Of a stretch of 64,000 nt of DNA, positions 8,169 to 15,055 are shown one piece after another. Made by a program: the position numbers and the translations under genes. This stretch comes from a bacterium. GTDB taxonomy: Bacteria; Bacillota; Clostridia; Oscillospirales; Oscillospiraceae. A model generated the notes under the pieces. The model was not told the DNA's origin. It saw only the letters and a list, made by a program, of their open reading frames with translations, and made no database searches. Location: positions 3,158 to 67,157 of the forward strand of contig SFVC01000010.1 of assembly GCA_004560375.1 (NCBI GenBank). The letters are read 5' to 3'. Position 1 is the stretch's first letter; each line of letters starts with the position of its first letter.

Positions 8169-8765
8169 TCAGACGGGCTTTGAGGGGAGGGGCAGCTTTT
8201 CCTCCAGGTGGGCCGCCTTCAGCGCCTTGTGGAGGGCCACGCCCAGGATGGGGGCGAAGATCACCGCCACGATGCCGTTAAAGACCGAGTTGGGGATCCG
8301 CCCCAGCACGGCCAGCCACGCCGCATCGGCGGTGAGACCCTTGATGAGCAGGCCGTTGTAGAAAAAGCTCTTGGACAGATAGAGGACGATGTAGCTCACC
8401 GCCGCCGCCCCGCTGGCAACGGCCTCGTTCACATAGTTGCTCCTGCCCTTGAATAACTTGAAGAACACCGCCCCGGCCACCAGGCCGTATACCCCCTTGG
8501 TGACAAAGGTGATGGGGGCCTCGGTGATGCGGATGGGGTCGAACAGGTCGAAGATGGCGGAGCCCAGCCCCGAGGCCAGCGCCCCCCACCAGGGCCCCAG
8601 CAGCAGCCCCGACAGGGCGCACATCACGTTGCCCAGGTGGAAGCGGTCGCTGCCCAGGATCGAGGGGATTTGAATTTCCGCCTTGGAGCCTACCGCCACC
8701 AGCGCCGCCATCATGGCTGTGAGGCAGAGCATCAGCACGGCCTGTTTGCTTTTGGATTGGTTCAT
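8169..8765 (-). CDS. ECF transporter S component, probable pyridoxine/pyridoxal type
   Basis: A 198-residue integral membrane protein with about six helices and the DRFHLGNVMCALSGLLLGP / GLGSAIFDLFDP pattern of substrate-binding S components of energy-coupling-factor vitamin transporters. The start at 8765 has AAGGAG nine bases upstream; a longer open frame lacks support. It is divergent from a MocR/PdxR-type regulator and shares a 149-bp intergenic region with it. PdxR-family regulators are known to control vitamin B6 genes including S component PdxU, so B6 is the best guess. The shared ECF ATPases are not in this window. Confidence 0.85.
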   Translation of the reverse strand: MNQSKSKQAVLMLCLTAMMAALVAVGSKAEIQIPSILGSDRFHLGNVMCALSGLLLGPWWGALASGLGSAIFDLFDPIRITEAPITFVTKGVYGLVAGAVFFKLFKGRSNYVNEAVASGAAAVSYIVLYLSKSFFYNGLLIKGLTADAAWLAVLGRIPNSVFNGIVAVIFAPILGVALHKALKAAHLEEKLPLPSKPV

Positions 8766-8813
8766 CTTACCCAGCTCCTTCCGGGGCCTTGACGGGCCCC
8801 TGGTTCTGGTGCT

Positions 8814-8852
8814 ATTATAGGCAAAACTGGCATTGCTTCCAGTCCCAGTTTT
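8814..8852. promoter_or_regulatory. Candidate MocR/PdxR operator with S-component -10
   Basis: A perfect 8-bp inverted repeat, AAAACTGG (8823-8830) and CCAGTTTT (8845-8852), with an extra CCAGT at 8839-8843, lies just upstream of a minus-strand TATAAT (8819-8814) for the S-component gene. The position between two divergent genes and the repeated CTGG/CCAG half-sites fit a MocR-family operator controlling both. Confidence 0.65.
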
Positions 8853-8914
8853 CAACTTTTTTATGGGGTCAGATTTTGACGTCTGACCCTCCCGACCCGT
8901 TTGGAGGTGTCCCC

Positions 8915-10294
8915 GTGGCCCAATCTTTCCCCCTCCCGGTGTTCCACAGCGGCGCGCCGCTGTACGATCAGCTCTACCGCCACATCGCCGGGGCCATCCA
9001 GTCCGGCGCCCTGTCCCCGGGGGCGAAGCTGCCCTCCAAGCGGCGGATGTGCGCCCTGGCGGGGGTGAGCATGAGCACGGTGGAGACGGCCTACTCCCTG
9101 CTGGCGGCGGAGGGCTACGTGCTGGCAAAGCCCCGCAGCGGCTATGTGTGCGCCGACCTGCTGCCCCCCGCCCCCGGCCTGGCCGTCCCGCCGGTGAGGG
9201 CCGCCGGCCCGGCCCCCTCCCGGTGGGCCTACGACTGCTCCACCTCGGCGGTGGACGTATCCGCCTTCCCCTTCTCCTCCTGGGCGCGGATCACCAAGGA
9301 GGCGGTGTACGAGAACCCCGGCCTGCTCCAGCGGGGCCACCCCCAGGGGGACGAGCCCCTCCGGGAGGCCCTGGCCTCCCTGCTGGCCCAGTACCGGGGG
9401 GTGCGGTGCGACCCGGAGCAGATCGTGGTGGGGGCGGGGGCGGACTACCTGCTGTCCCTGCTGCTCCAGCTCCTGCCCGAGCAGCGGGCGGTGGCGCTGG
9501 AGGATCCGGGCTATCCCGCCGCCTATGCCGCCGCCACCCTCCACGGGCGGCAGGCCGTCCCCATCCCCGTGGACGGGGAGGGGATGTGCCCCGAGGCCCT
9601 GGCGGACAGCGGCGCGCTGATGGCCTACGTCACCCCCTCCCACCAGTTCCCCCTGGGGGTCACCATGCCCGTGGGGCGGCGCAGCCGGCTGCTCCACTGG
9701 GCGGCATCCGCCCCGGATCGGTGGATCATCGAGGACGACTACGACAGCGAGTTCCGCTGGTCGTCCCGGCCCATCCCGGCCATGCAGGGGCTGGATCGAG
9801 CGGGGCGGGTGGTGTATCTGGGCACCTTCTCCCGCTCCATCGCCCCGGCCATCCGGGCGGCCTACCTGATCCTGCCCCGCCCCCTGCTGGAGCGGTACCG
9901 GAGCACCTTCTCCCACGGGGCGTGCACCGTCTCCCGGTTCGAGCAGGAGAGCCTGCGCCGCTTCCTCGTCCAGGGGCTGTACGGGCGGCACCTGCGGCGG
10001 ACGGGGAACCTGTACCGGAAAAAGTGCGCCCTGTTCACCGGGGCGCTGTCCGACATCCCCGGCGCGTCCATCTCCGGGGCGGAGGGGGGGCTGCATTTCC
10101 TGCTCACCCTGCCCCGGTTCAGCGAGGAGGAACTGGTGGCCCGGGCGGCGGAGAAGTCCGTCCGCATCCACCCGCTGAGCCGGTACTGCCACGCCGCCCC
10201 CCCGCGGCCCTCCACCGTGGTGCTGGGCTTCGCGGGGCTGGGCATGGAGGAGATCGGCAGGGCGGCGGAACTGCTGCGGGAGGCGTGGGCATAA
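8915..10294 (+). CDS. MocR/PdxR-family regulator (GntR HTH plus aminotransferase domain)
   Basis: This 459-residue fusion has a GntR winged HTH (PLYDQLYRHIAGAIQSGAL ... GVSMSTVETAY) at residues 15-80 and a type-I aminotransferase fold behind it. Typical fold features are DDYDSEFRW and a GTFSRSIAPA segment, near where the PLP lysine would sit. GTG at 8915 is taken as the start because GGAGG lies 8 bp upstream; the longer frame to 8789 crosses the operator. Family members bind PLP and usually activate PLP synthesis or salvage genes. The divergent ECF S component is the likely target. Confidence 0.88.
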   Translation: MAQSFPLPVFHSGAPLYDQLYRHIAGAIQSGALSPGAKLPSKRRMCALAGVSMSTVETAYSLLAAEGYVLAKPRSGYVCADLLPPAPGLAVPPVRAAGPAPSRWAYDCSTSAVDVSAFPFSSWARITKEAVYENPGLLQRGHPQGDEPLREALASLLAQYRGVRCDPEQIVVGAGADYLLSLLLQLLPEQRAVALEDPGYPAAYAAATLHGRQAVPIPVDGEGMCPEALADSGALMAYVTPSHQFPLGVTMPVGRRSRLLHWAASAPDRWIIEDDYDSEFRWSSRPIPAMQGLDRAGRVVYLGTFSRSIAPAIRAAYLILPRPLLERYRSTFSHGACTVSRFEQESLRRFLVQGLYGRHLRRTGNLYRKKCALFTGALSDIPGASISGAEGGLHFLLTLPRFSEEELVARAAEKSVRIHPLSRYCHAAPPRPSTVVLGFAGLGMEEIGRAAELLREAWA

Positions 10295-10312
10295 AAATTT
10301 TTGAAAACCCCC

Positions 10313-10343
10313 TTGACTCTCCCGTTACGTCATGGGGTAGAGT
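10313..10343 (+). promoter_or_regulatory. MerR-type promoter for the TipA-like regulator
   Basis: TTGACT (10313-10318) and TAGAGT (10338-10343) are separated by 19 bp, and the spacer carries an inverted repeat (ACTCTCCC and GGGTAGAGT around GTTACGTCAT). This is the classic architecture of multidrug-responsive MerR promoters. It starts 19 bp after the MocR stop codon and 21 bp before the regulator's start. Confidence 0.8.
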
Positions 10344-10363
10344 GTCCCCTGGAGGTGAGAAGG

Positions 10364-11098
10364 GTGCGGTATTCCGTGAGCCAGGCGGCGCGGCTGGCGG
10401 GCGTCAGCGTCCGGACGCTGCGCTGGTACGACGAGATCGGGCTGCTGAAGCCCACCGAGGTGACCCCCGCCGGATACCGGTTTTACGGCGGGGAGGCCAT
10501 GGCCCAGTTACAGCAGATCCTGTTTTACCGGGAGCTGGGCGTGCCCCTGGAGCAGATCGGGCGCATCCTGACCGCCCCGGACAACGACCGGGCCGAGGCG
10601 CTGCGAAAGCACCGGAACCTGCTGCTGCTGAAGCGGCGGCGGCTGGACGATATGCTTCGGCTGGTGGACGAGACGATTGGAGGGACTATCATGTACGACG
10701 AGAGACCCAAGCCCACCCGGGTGGACTGGGAGAAGGTGCGGGATCAGTACGCCCGGGAGGCGGCGGATCGCTGGGGGAACACCGAGGCGTTCCTGGAGAG
10801 CCGGGAGAAGCACAAGGACTATACGCCCCAGCAGGAGGACGCCATCCGGGCGGAGATGGAGGAGATTTTCACCGCCTTCGGCCAATGCGCCGATCCCACA
10901 GGGGAGGAGGCCCGGGCGCTGGTGCGCCGCTGGCAGGAGCACATCACCAAGTACCACTACAACTGCACTGACAGCATCCTGGCCTGCCTGGGGGAGATGT
11001 ATGCCAACGACCCCCGGTTCCGGGAGAACCTGGATAAGTACGGCCCCGGCACGGCGGAGAAGATGAGCGCAGCCATAGCCGCGTACTGCAAGAAGTGA
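10364..11098 (+). CDS. TipA-like MerR transcriptional regulator
   Basis: The protein has 244 residues. Residues 1-70 form a MerR HTH (VSQAARLAGVSVRTLRWYDE, GYRFY), followed by a coiled helix. The C-terminal half (from about residue 125) resembles TipAS, the antibiotic-recognition domain of TipA/Mta regulators, including WGNTEAFLES and a His-Tyr-Asn region near KYHYNCT. GTG at 10364 is chosen because GGAGGTGA precedes it; an upstream ATG would place the promoter inside the gene. Autoregulation through its own promoter is likely. No efflux gene is adjacent. Confidence 0.88.
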   Translation: MRYSVSQAARLAGVSVRTLRWYDEIGLLKPTEVTPAGYRFYGGEAMAQLQQILFYRELGVPLEQIGRILTAPDNDRAEALRKHRNLLLLKRRRLDDMLRLVDETIGGTIMYDERPKPTRVDWEKVRDQYAREAADRWGNTEAFLESREKHKDYTPQQEDAIRAEMEEIFTAFGQCADPTGEEARALVRRWQEHITKYHYNCTDSILACLGEMYANDPRFRENLDKYGPGTAEKMSAAIAAYCKK

Positions 11099-11107
11099 GA
11101 AACGCGA

Positions 11108-11141
11108 AAATCCCCCGGACGCTCCACCGTCCGGGGGATTT
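11108..11141. terminator. Bidirectional intrinsic terminator
   Basis: A perfect 13-bp stem, AAATCCCCCGGAC with GTCCGGGGGATTT and an 8-base loop, sits between the convergent TipA-like regulator and queT genes. Confidence 0.9.
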
Positions 11142-11148
11142 GGCATAT

Positions 11149-11679
11149 TCAAGCCGCGGGGGTCTGGGCCTGGGGGCGCAGGGCGGGTTTCAGCACGGGG
11201 ATCCGGGGCAGCAGCTTCAGCAGCGGCGTGCCCAGGGCGTAGCACACCAGCGCCTCGGCAGGAATAAAGGTGAGGGCGTTCCAGCCGCAGGCCGTCCAGA
11301 ACGCCCCGTTCAGCGCGCCCACCTCCGTCCAGGCCCACATGGGGGACAGGATCAGGGCGTTGATCAGGATGGGGGGCAGGGCCGCCAGATACCACCTGGG
11401 CATTTTCATGGTCAGCCACGCGGCGATGGCGGTGGCCAGGGTGCCGAACAGCCAGTCCAGCGGGCCGAAGGGGGACAGCAGGTTGGTGAGGAAGCACCCC
11501 ACCACCAGCCCCGGCGCGGCGGCGGGGAACAGGAAGGGCAGCACGGTGAGGGCCTCGGCAAACCGGCACTGGAACACCAGAAAGTTCAGGCCGAAGATGT
11601 TGGCGAAATAGCCCATCACGGTGTAGAGCGCCGCCACCATGGCGGCAATGGTCAGATCACGGACGGAAAACCTGTGCAT
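11149..11679 (-). CDS. queT: QueT-family ECF S component (queuosine precursor transporter)
   Basis: A 176-residue membrane protein with six predicted helices and the QueT signatures RFAEALTVLPFLFPAAAPGL and LLSPFGPLDWLFGTLAT. QueT proteins are predicted to import queuosine precursors (preQ0/preQ1) with the shared ECF ATPase module. ATG at 11679 has GGAGG eight bases upstream; an adjacent in-frame TTG is less likely. The gene has its own promoter and a roughly 125-nt leader rich in nested stems. I could not match the leader to the known preQ1 riboswitch classes. Confidence 0.85.
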   Translation of the reverse strand: MHRFSVRDLTIAAMVAALYTVMGYFANIFGLNFLVFQCRFAEALTVLPFLFPAAAPGLVVGCFLTNLLSPFGPLDWLFGTLATAIAAWLTMKMPRWYLAALPPILINALILSPMWAWTEVGALNGAFWTACGWNALTFIPAEALVCYALGTPLLKLLPRIPVLKPALRPQAQTPAA

Positions 11680-11689
11680 CAAAAAAGCC

Positions 11690-11807
11690 TCCTTTATGTT
11701 TAGAGCGCCATCGCGTTGGCGCAGCGGCGGGCGTTCCTTCCGGGCGGGAACGCGCTTTCCCGCCCGCGGCTCTCTGCCCGCCGGTTGGACCGAAGTGGAG
11801 GTCGGTC
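11690..11807 (-). ncRNA. Structured 5' leader of queT (possible riboswitch)
   Basis: Four perfect complementarities are read on the minus strand: a hairpin with GACCGA/TCGGTC (11807-11802 with 11793-11788); an outer 8-bp helix CGGCGGGC/GCCCGCCG (11783-11776 with 11732-11725); a 10-bp hairpin CGGGCGGGAA/TTCCCGCCCG nested inside it (11766-11741); and GCGCCA/TGGCGC (11722-11705) just before the ribosome-binding site. Nesting and position suggest a regulatory leader. No known riboswitch consensus was recognised. Confidence 0.5.
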
Positions 11808-11813
11808 GTGCTT

Positions 11814-11842
11814 ATTTTATCACAGGCTTCGCCTCGTGTCCA
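11814..11842 (-). promoter_or_regulatory. queT promoter
   Basis: TGGACA (11842-11837), a 17-bp spacer and TAAAAT (11819-11814) face queT and would start transcription near 11807, at the base of the structured leader. Confidence 0.6.
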
Positions 11843-11845
11843 GCT

Positions 11846-12019
11846 CTATTGTCCATCCAGCAGCTCCGGATTCAGCACCGCAAAAACAATGGCACCGGGG
11901 ATAATAGTTAGCATTGAAATAGTTCCGATAAAGTATTCCAGAATCCATGACAGGATGGCTGACCCGACTAATGCGGCTGCGCCAATCAAAATTCGTGCGG
12001 CTTGGGGAAGTTTTTTCAT
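11846..12019 (-). CDS. Small membrane protein, unknown function (57 aa)
   Basis: This short frame starts at ATG 12019 with AGGAG nine bases upstream and encodes 57 residues beginning MKKLPQAARILIGAAALVGS. Two hydrophobic stretches (about 8-25 and 29-50) are separated by a short turn, so it is probably a two-helix membrane protein. It has a strong divergent promoter (TTGATT-N17-TATAAT) shared with the XRE regulator on the other strand. Base composition is clearly AT-richer than flanking genes, which suggests acquisition. I do not recognise the family. Confidence 0.65.
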   Translation of the reverse strand: MKKLPQAARILIGAAALVGSAILSWILEYFIGTISMLTIIPGAIVFAVLNPELLDGQ

Positions 12020-12040
12020 TTATGCCAACTCCTGCATAAA

Positions 12041-12111
12041 AAATTCGCTATTGCGAAACATTATATCACCACAATTTGTTAAAATCAAGAAAAATTCTTA
12101 ATAACGAATTT
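12041..12111. promoter_or_regulatory. Divergent promoter and XRE operator region
   Basis: The minus-strand promoter reads TTGATT (12088-12083), 17 bp, TATAAT (12065-12060). A palindrome TTCGC-TATT-GCGAA (12044-12057) sits just downstream of its -10. AAATTCGCTATT (12041-12052) is repeated inverted with one mismatch at 12100-12111, next to the XRE gene. Such paired sites suit a dimeric regulator repressing both directions. Confidence 0.6.
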
Positions 12112-12123
12112 TGCGGTGGTATC

Positions 12124-12360
12124 ATGCAAAAGTTGAGATCTGATTTGGATATTGGCCATAATATCAGCAGATTACGCAAGGACGCTGGACTGACCCAAGA
12201 GCAGACCATTGCGAAAATGCAGATTATGGGGCTTAAAATATCAAAAAGCACCTATGCGAAAATTGAAACCAATCGGATGAATATCAAGGTAAGTGAGCTG
12301 GTTGCGCTGAAGCGGATTTTTCATGTGGAGTTCAATGCATTTTTTAATGGTTTGGAATAA
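12124..12360 (+). CDS. XRE/HTH_3-family transcriptional regulator
   Basis: A 78-residue single-domain DNA-binding protein with a Cro/C1 HTH: LGHN-like helix 1 (DIGHNISRLRKDAGLTQEQT), recognition helix around KISKSTYAKIE and NRMNIKVSEL. ATG at 12124 is chosen over an upstream ATG because the shorter protein starts exactly at the HTH family boundary; the ribosome-binding site (GCGGTGG) is weak. It is divergent from a 57-residue membrane protein and is AT-rich like it. The pair looks like a small self-regulated accessory module. Confidence 0.85.
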   Translation: MQKLRSDLDIGHNISRLRKDAGLTQEQTIAKMQIMGLKISKSTYAKIETNRMNIKVSELVALKRIFHVEFNAFFNGLE

Positions 12361-12363
12361 AAA

Positions 12364-12389
12364 GGGCCGCCGGCATCTGCCGGCGGCCC
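12364..12389. terminator. Bidirectional terminator between XRE gene and rplA
   Basis: GGGCCGCCGGC and GCCGGCGGCCC form an 11-bp stem with an ATCT loop. A-rich sequence lies on the left and TTCATT on the right, so it can serve both converging units. Confidence 0.85.
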
Positions 12390-12404
12390 TTCATTATGTT
12401 AGGA

Positions 12405-13100
12405 TTACGCGAACTTGCCGGTGTTCAGCTTCACGCCGGGGCCCATGGTGGACGCAGCGACGCAGCTCTTGACGTACTGGCCCTTGGCGGCGGCGGGCTT
12501 GGCCTTGACAATGGCGCCCATGAGGGCGTTCAGGTTGTCGGACAGCTTCTCGGGGCCGAAGGACACCTTGCCGATGGGGCAGTGGATGATGTTGGTCTTG
12601 TCCAGGCGGTACTCCACCTTACCGGCCTTGATCTCGTTGACGGCCTGGGTCACGTTGGGGGTGACGGTGCCGGCCTTGGGGGAGGGCATCAGGCCCTTGG
12701 GGCCCAGCACCTTACCCAGACGGCCCACCACGCCCATCATGTCGGGGGTGGCCACGACGACGTCGAAGTCGAACCAGTTTTCCTTCTGGATCTTCTCCAC
12801 CATGTCCATATCGCCCACGAAGTCGGCGCCGGCGGCCTTGGCCTCGTCGGCCTTGTCGCCCTTGGCGAACACCAGCACCCGGGCGGTCTTGCCGGTGCCG
12901 TGGGGGAGGACGATGGCGCCGCGCACCTGCTGGTCGGCGTGGCGGGAGTCCACGCCCAGCTTCACGTGCAGCTCCACGGTCTCGTCGAACTTGGCGGTGG
13001 CGGTCTTGATCACCAGCTCCATGGCCTCGTTCACGTCATACTGGGCGGCGCGGTCGATGAGCTTGGCGCTGTCCACATACTTTTTGCCTTTCTTAGCCAT
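12405..13100 (-). CDS. rplA: 50S ribosomal protein L1
   Basis: This 231-residue protein is of normal length for L1, the L1-stalk protein that binds 23S rRNA and often represses its own mRNA. It begins MAKKGKKYVDSAKLIDRA and carries the conserved GPKGLMPSPKAGTVT loop and EYRLDK motif. It is the last gene of the rpmG-secE-nusG-rplK-rplA run and lies 18 bp after rplK. rplJ, rplL and rpoBC, which often follow, are not here: the operon ends at a terminator. Confidence 0.98.
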   Translation of the reverse strand: MAKKGKKYVDSAKLIDRAAQYDVNEAMELVIKTATAKFDETVELHVKLGVDSRHADQQVRGAIVLPHGTGKTARVLVFAKGDKADEAKAAGADFVGDMDMVEKIQKENWFDFDVVVATPDMMGVVGRLGKVLGPKGLMPSPKAGTVTPNVTQAVNEIKAGKVEYRLDKTNIIHCPIGKVSFGPEKLSDNLNALMGAIVKAKPAAAKGQYVKSCVAASTMGPGVKLNTGKFA

Positions 13101-13118
13101 TGTAATTCCTCCTCTCCC

Positions 13119-13544
13119 TTATTCTTCCACCGTCACGCCCATGGAGCGGGCGGTGCCGGCGATCATGCTCATGGCGGCCTCCAGGCTGCCGGCGTTCAGG
13201 TCGGGCATCTTGGTCTCGGCGATCTTCTGGCAGTCCGCCTTGGACAGGGTGGCCACCTTGGTCTTGTTGGGCACGCCGGAGCCGGACTCGATGCCGCAGG
13301 CCTTCTTGATGAGCACCGGGGCGGGAGGGGTCTTGGTGATGAAGGAGAAGGAGCGGTCGGCGTATACGGTGATCACCACGGGGATGATCAGGCCCATATC
13401 CTTCTTGGTGCGCTCGTTGAACTCCTTGGTGAAGGCGGCGATGTTCACGCCGTGCTGGCCCAGGGCGGGGCCCACAGGGGGGGCCGGAGTTGCCTGGCCG
13501 GCGGGGATTTGCAGCTTGACATATCCAGTAATTTTCTGTGCCAT
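13119..13544 (-). CDS. rplK: 50S ribosomal protein L11
   Basis: A 141-residue protein with the L11 hallmarks KLQIPAGQATPAPPVGPALG and a C-terminal rRNA-binding domain ending GTARSMGVTVEE. It builds the GTPase-associated centre with 23S rRNA. The ATG at 13544 (MAQKITG) is the family start; four extra in-frame codons upstream are not supported because the GGAGGT-like ribosome-binding site lies inside them. It is followed by rplA. Confidence 0.98.
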   Translation of the reverse strand: MAQKITGYVKLQIPAGQATPAPPVGPALGQHGVNIAAFTKEFNERTKKDMGLIIPVVITVYADRSFSFITKTPPAPVLIKKACGIESGSGVPNKTKVATLSKADCQKIAETKMPDLNAGSLEAAMSMIAGTARSMGVTVEE

Positions 13545-13642
13545 TTGAAACAGCACCTCCTACATAAAATGTGGTGGTGACGAAGCCCGCGCTGGGGCTT
13601 CTCCCACTGGCAGGGCCTGCCTGCCGCTTGTGTCCTGTCTTT

Positions 13643-14224
13643 TTAAATGGTTTCCACCTGATCCAGATCCAGCTCCGCGGGGATCTCCCGGCCGAACATG
13701 GACACCACGACCCGAACCTTGCCGCGCTCGGCGTCCAGATCCTCCACCGTGCCGAACTGGCCGGCCAGGGCGCCGTCGTTGATGCGAACGCTGTCGCCCA
13801 CGGCGTAGTCCACCTCCACCACAGGGCGCTTCTCCGGGCGCAGGGCGGCCATCTCGTTCTCCCCCAGGGCGGTGATCTCCTCCTCGTGGGCCTCGATGCC
13901 CATGGCGGCGATCTCCTCGTCGGTGAGGGGGATGGCCTTGTTGGCGGCGCCCACGAAACCGGTGACGCCCCGGATGTTGCGTACCAGGTGCCAGGTCTCG
14001 TCGGTCATGATCATCTTCACCAGCACGTAGCCGGGGAACACCTTGCGCTCCACGGTTTTGGGGCCGTTGTCGGTGATCTCGGTGACCGTCTCCAGGGGGA
14101 TGGACACCTCGGCGATCAGATCGTGCATATTGCGGTTCTCCACAGCCTGCTGGATGGACACGGCCACCGTGTTCTCATAGCCGGAGTAGGTGTGGGCCAC
14201 GTACCACTTCAGTTCGTCCGCCAT
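13643..14224 (-). CDS. nusG: Transcription termination/antitermination factor NusG
   Basis: A 193-residue factor that links RNA polymerase to Rho or the ribosome. The NGN domain (WYVAHTYSGYENTVA ... VFPGYVLVKM, WHLVRN, GFVG) occupies the first 120 residues. A KOW domain (GDSVRINDGALAGQFGTVED) closes the protein. It directly follows secE with a 6-bp gap, the conserved bacterial arrangement. The 98 bp between it and rplK holds no gene that I can see. Confidence 0.97.
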   Translation of the reverse strand: MADELKWYVAHTYSGYENTVAVSIQQAVENRNMHDLIAEVSIPLETVTEITDNGPKTVERKVFPGYVLVKMIMTDETWHLVRNIRGVTGFVGAANKAIPLTDEEIAAMGIEAHEEEITALGENEMAALRPEKRPVVEVDYAVGDSVRINDGALAGQFGTVEDLDAERGKVRVVVSMFGREIPAELDLDQVETI

Positions 14225-14230
14225 GGCCCG

Positions 14231-14521
14231 TTACGCTTTAAAGAGATTGAGCAGGGCGCCCACCACCGCGTGGGCCAGGTAGTCAAACACCCAGATGCAC
14301 ACGCCTACGATGAGGACGCACACGATGACGATGCCCACGCTCTTGATCACGTCTTTGGCGGAAGGCCAGGTGACCTTCTTCAGCTCGCCCCTCAGATCCT
14401 TGAGCCAGCGCAGGACGCGGTTGGGCTTCTTGGCGTCCTTCTTCTTGGGCGCCTTGGCCTTCTTGTCGGAGCTTACGGTCTCCTTCTCAGCGGCGTTGTC
14501 CCGCTTCTCCTGTTCAGACAT
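14231..14521 (-). CDS. secE: Preprotein translocase subunit SecE
   Basis: A 96-residue SecE with a highly charged, Lys-rich N-terminal third (KKAKAPKKKDAKK), the amphipathic ELKKVTWPSAKDVIKS segment and one C-terminal membrane helix (about 62-85). It clamps SecY, encoded at 52481-53836, in the SecYEG channel. It sits between rpmG and nusG as in most bacteria. The lysine-rich extension is longer than the minimal Gram-positive SecE of about 60 residues. Confidence 0.95.
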   Translation of the reverse strand: MSEQEKRDNAAEKETVSSDKKAKAPKKKDAKKPNRVLRWLKDLRGELKKVTWPSAKDVIKSVGIVIVCVLIVGVCIWVFDYLAHAVVGALLNLFKA

Positions 14522-14557
14522 TCCGTTTAACCCTTCTTTCGTTGTGAGCGGCGCTCA

Positions 14558-14722
14558 TTACTTGGTTTCGGTGTGCAGAGTGTGCTTTCTGCAGAAGGGG
14601 CAGTACTTGTTGAGCTCCAAACGCTCGGTGGTGTTGCGCTTGTTCTTCTTGGTGTTGTAGTTGCGCTGCTTGCACTCGGAGCAGCGCAGCACGACCTTTA
14701 CACGGTTCCCGGCTTTCGCCAT
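14558..14722 (-). CDS. rpmG: 50S ribosomal protein L33
   Basis: A 54-residue protein (MAKAGNRVKVVLRCSECKQR...) with two CxxC pairs (CSEC and CPFC), so it is the zinc-binding form of L33. The ATG at 14722 has GGAGGT eight bases upstream. It is the first gene of the secE-nusG-rplKA transcript. Confidence 0.96.
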   Translation of the reverse strand: MAKAGNRVKVVLRCSECKQRNYNTKKNKRNTTERLELNKYCPFCRKHTLHTETK

Positions 14723-14930
14723 TCTCGGCACCTCCTTTTGAATTTGGCCTGACCGGCAAAAAAGCGCCGGACGGCCTATGCCGATCCGACGCCTTACACT
14801 GGGCGTAATACGCCCAGCATATCGCTACGGGGGATCGGCCCATTGCCTCCCTGCGGCCTCCCGGGGAGGATCAGGGTTTTTGTCCGCGTCCCGTAAAAAC
14901 GCGCGCAAAAAGAAAGCCCTGCACACAGGT
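14723..14930 (-). ncRNA. Long structured leader of the rpmG-secE-nusG-rplKA operon
   Basis: About 200 nt separate the predicted start site from rpmG. It contains a clean hairpin (CTGGGCG/CGCCCAG, 14826-14808). Nearer the gene is a stem around 14787-14768 (CGGATCGGC pairing with GGCCGTCCG) followed by GCGC and a T6 run. The latter resembles an attenuator. No tRNA was found here, although tRNA-Trp is often near secE in Firmicutes. Confidence 0.45.
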
Positions 14931-14936
14931 GCTGAT

Positions 14937-14987
14937 AGCATATCACACCTGCGGGGGCTTGTCAAGGGTTCTCTTTTCAATTATAAT
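14937..14987. promoter_or_regulatory. Back-to-back promoters sharing one -35 heptamer
   Basis: Minus strand: TTGACA (14965-14960), 17 bp, TATGCT (14942-14937), driving rpmG-secE-nusG-rplKA. Plus strand: TTGTCA (14959-14964), 17 bp, TATAAT (14982-14987), driving ruvX. The two -35 hexamers overlap almost completely within TTGTCAA (14959-14965), so only one polymerase can bind at a time. Confidence 0.75.
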
Positions 14988-15055
14988 GTGTTAACCACGT
15001 TTCCCGCGCCTGCGGCGCGGGAAACAGGGAACACTTCCTGATTGGAGGGGATGAG

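Noticed and set aside
11690..11807. preQ1-I riboswitch for queT
   Set aside because: The leader is structured, but the short preQ1-I consensus (AGAGGTTC core and A-rich tail) is absent.
11808..12101. 97-codon plus-strand frame
   Set aside because: It runs antisense to the 57-residue membrane-protein gene, which has a clear RBS and promoter.
12405..14722. Missing rplJ-rplL-rpoBC after rplA
   Set aside because: A terminator ends the operon cleanly. These genes are often in a separate unit, so this is not evidence of a deletion.
14723..15055. tRNA gene near rpmG/secE
   Set aside because: The region was read for a cloverleaf because tRNA-Trp is common here in Firmicutes. No acceptor, T-loop or CCA pattern was found.
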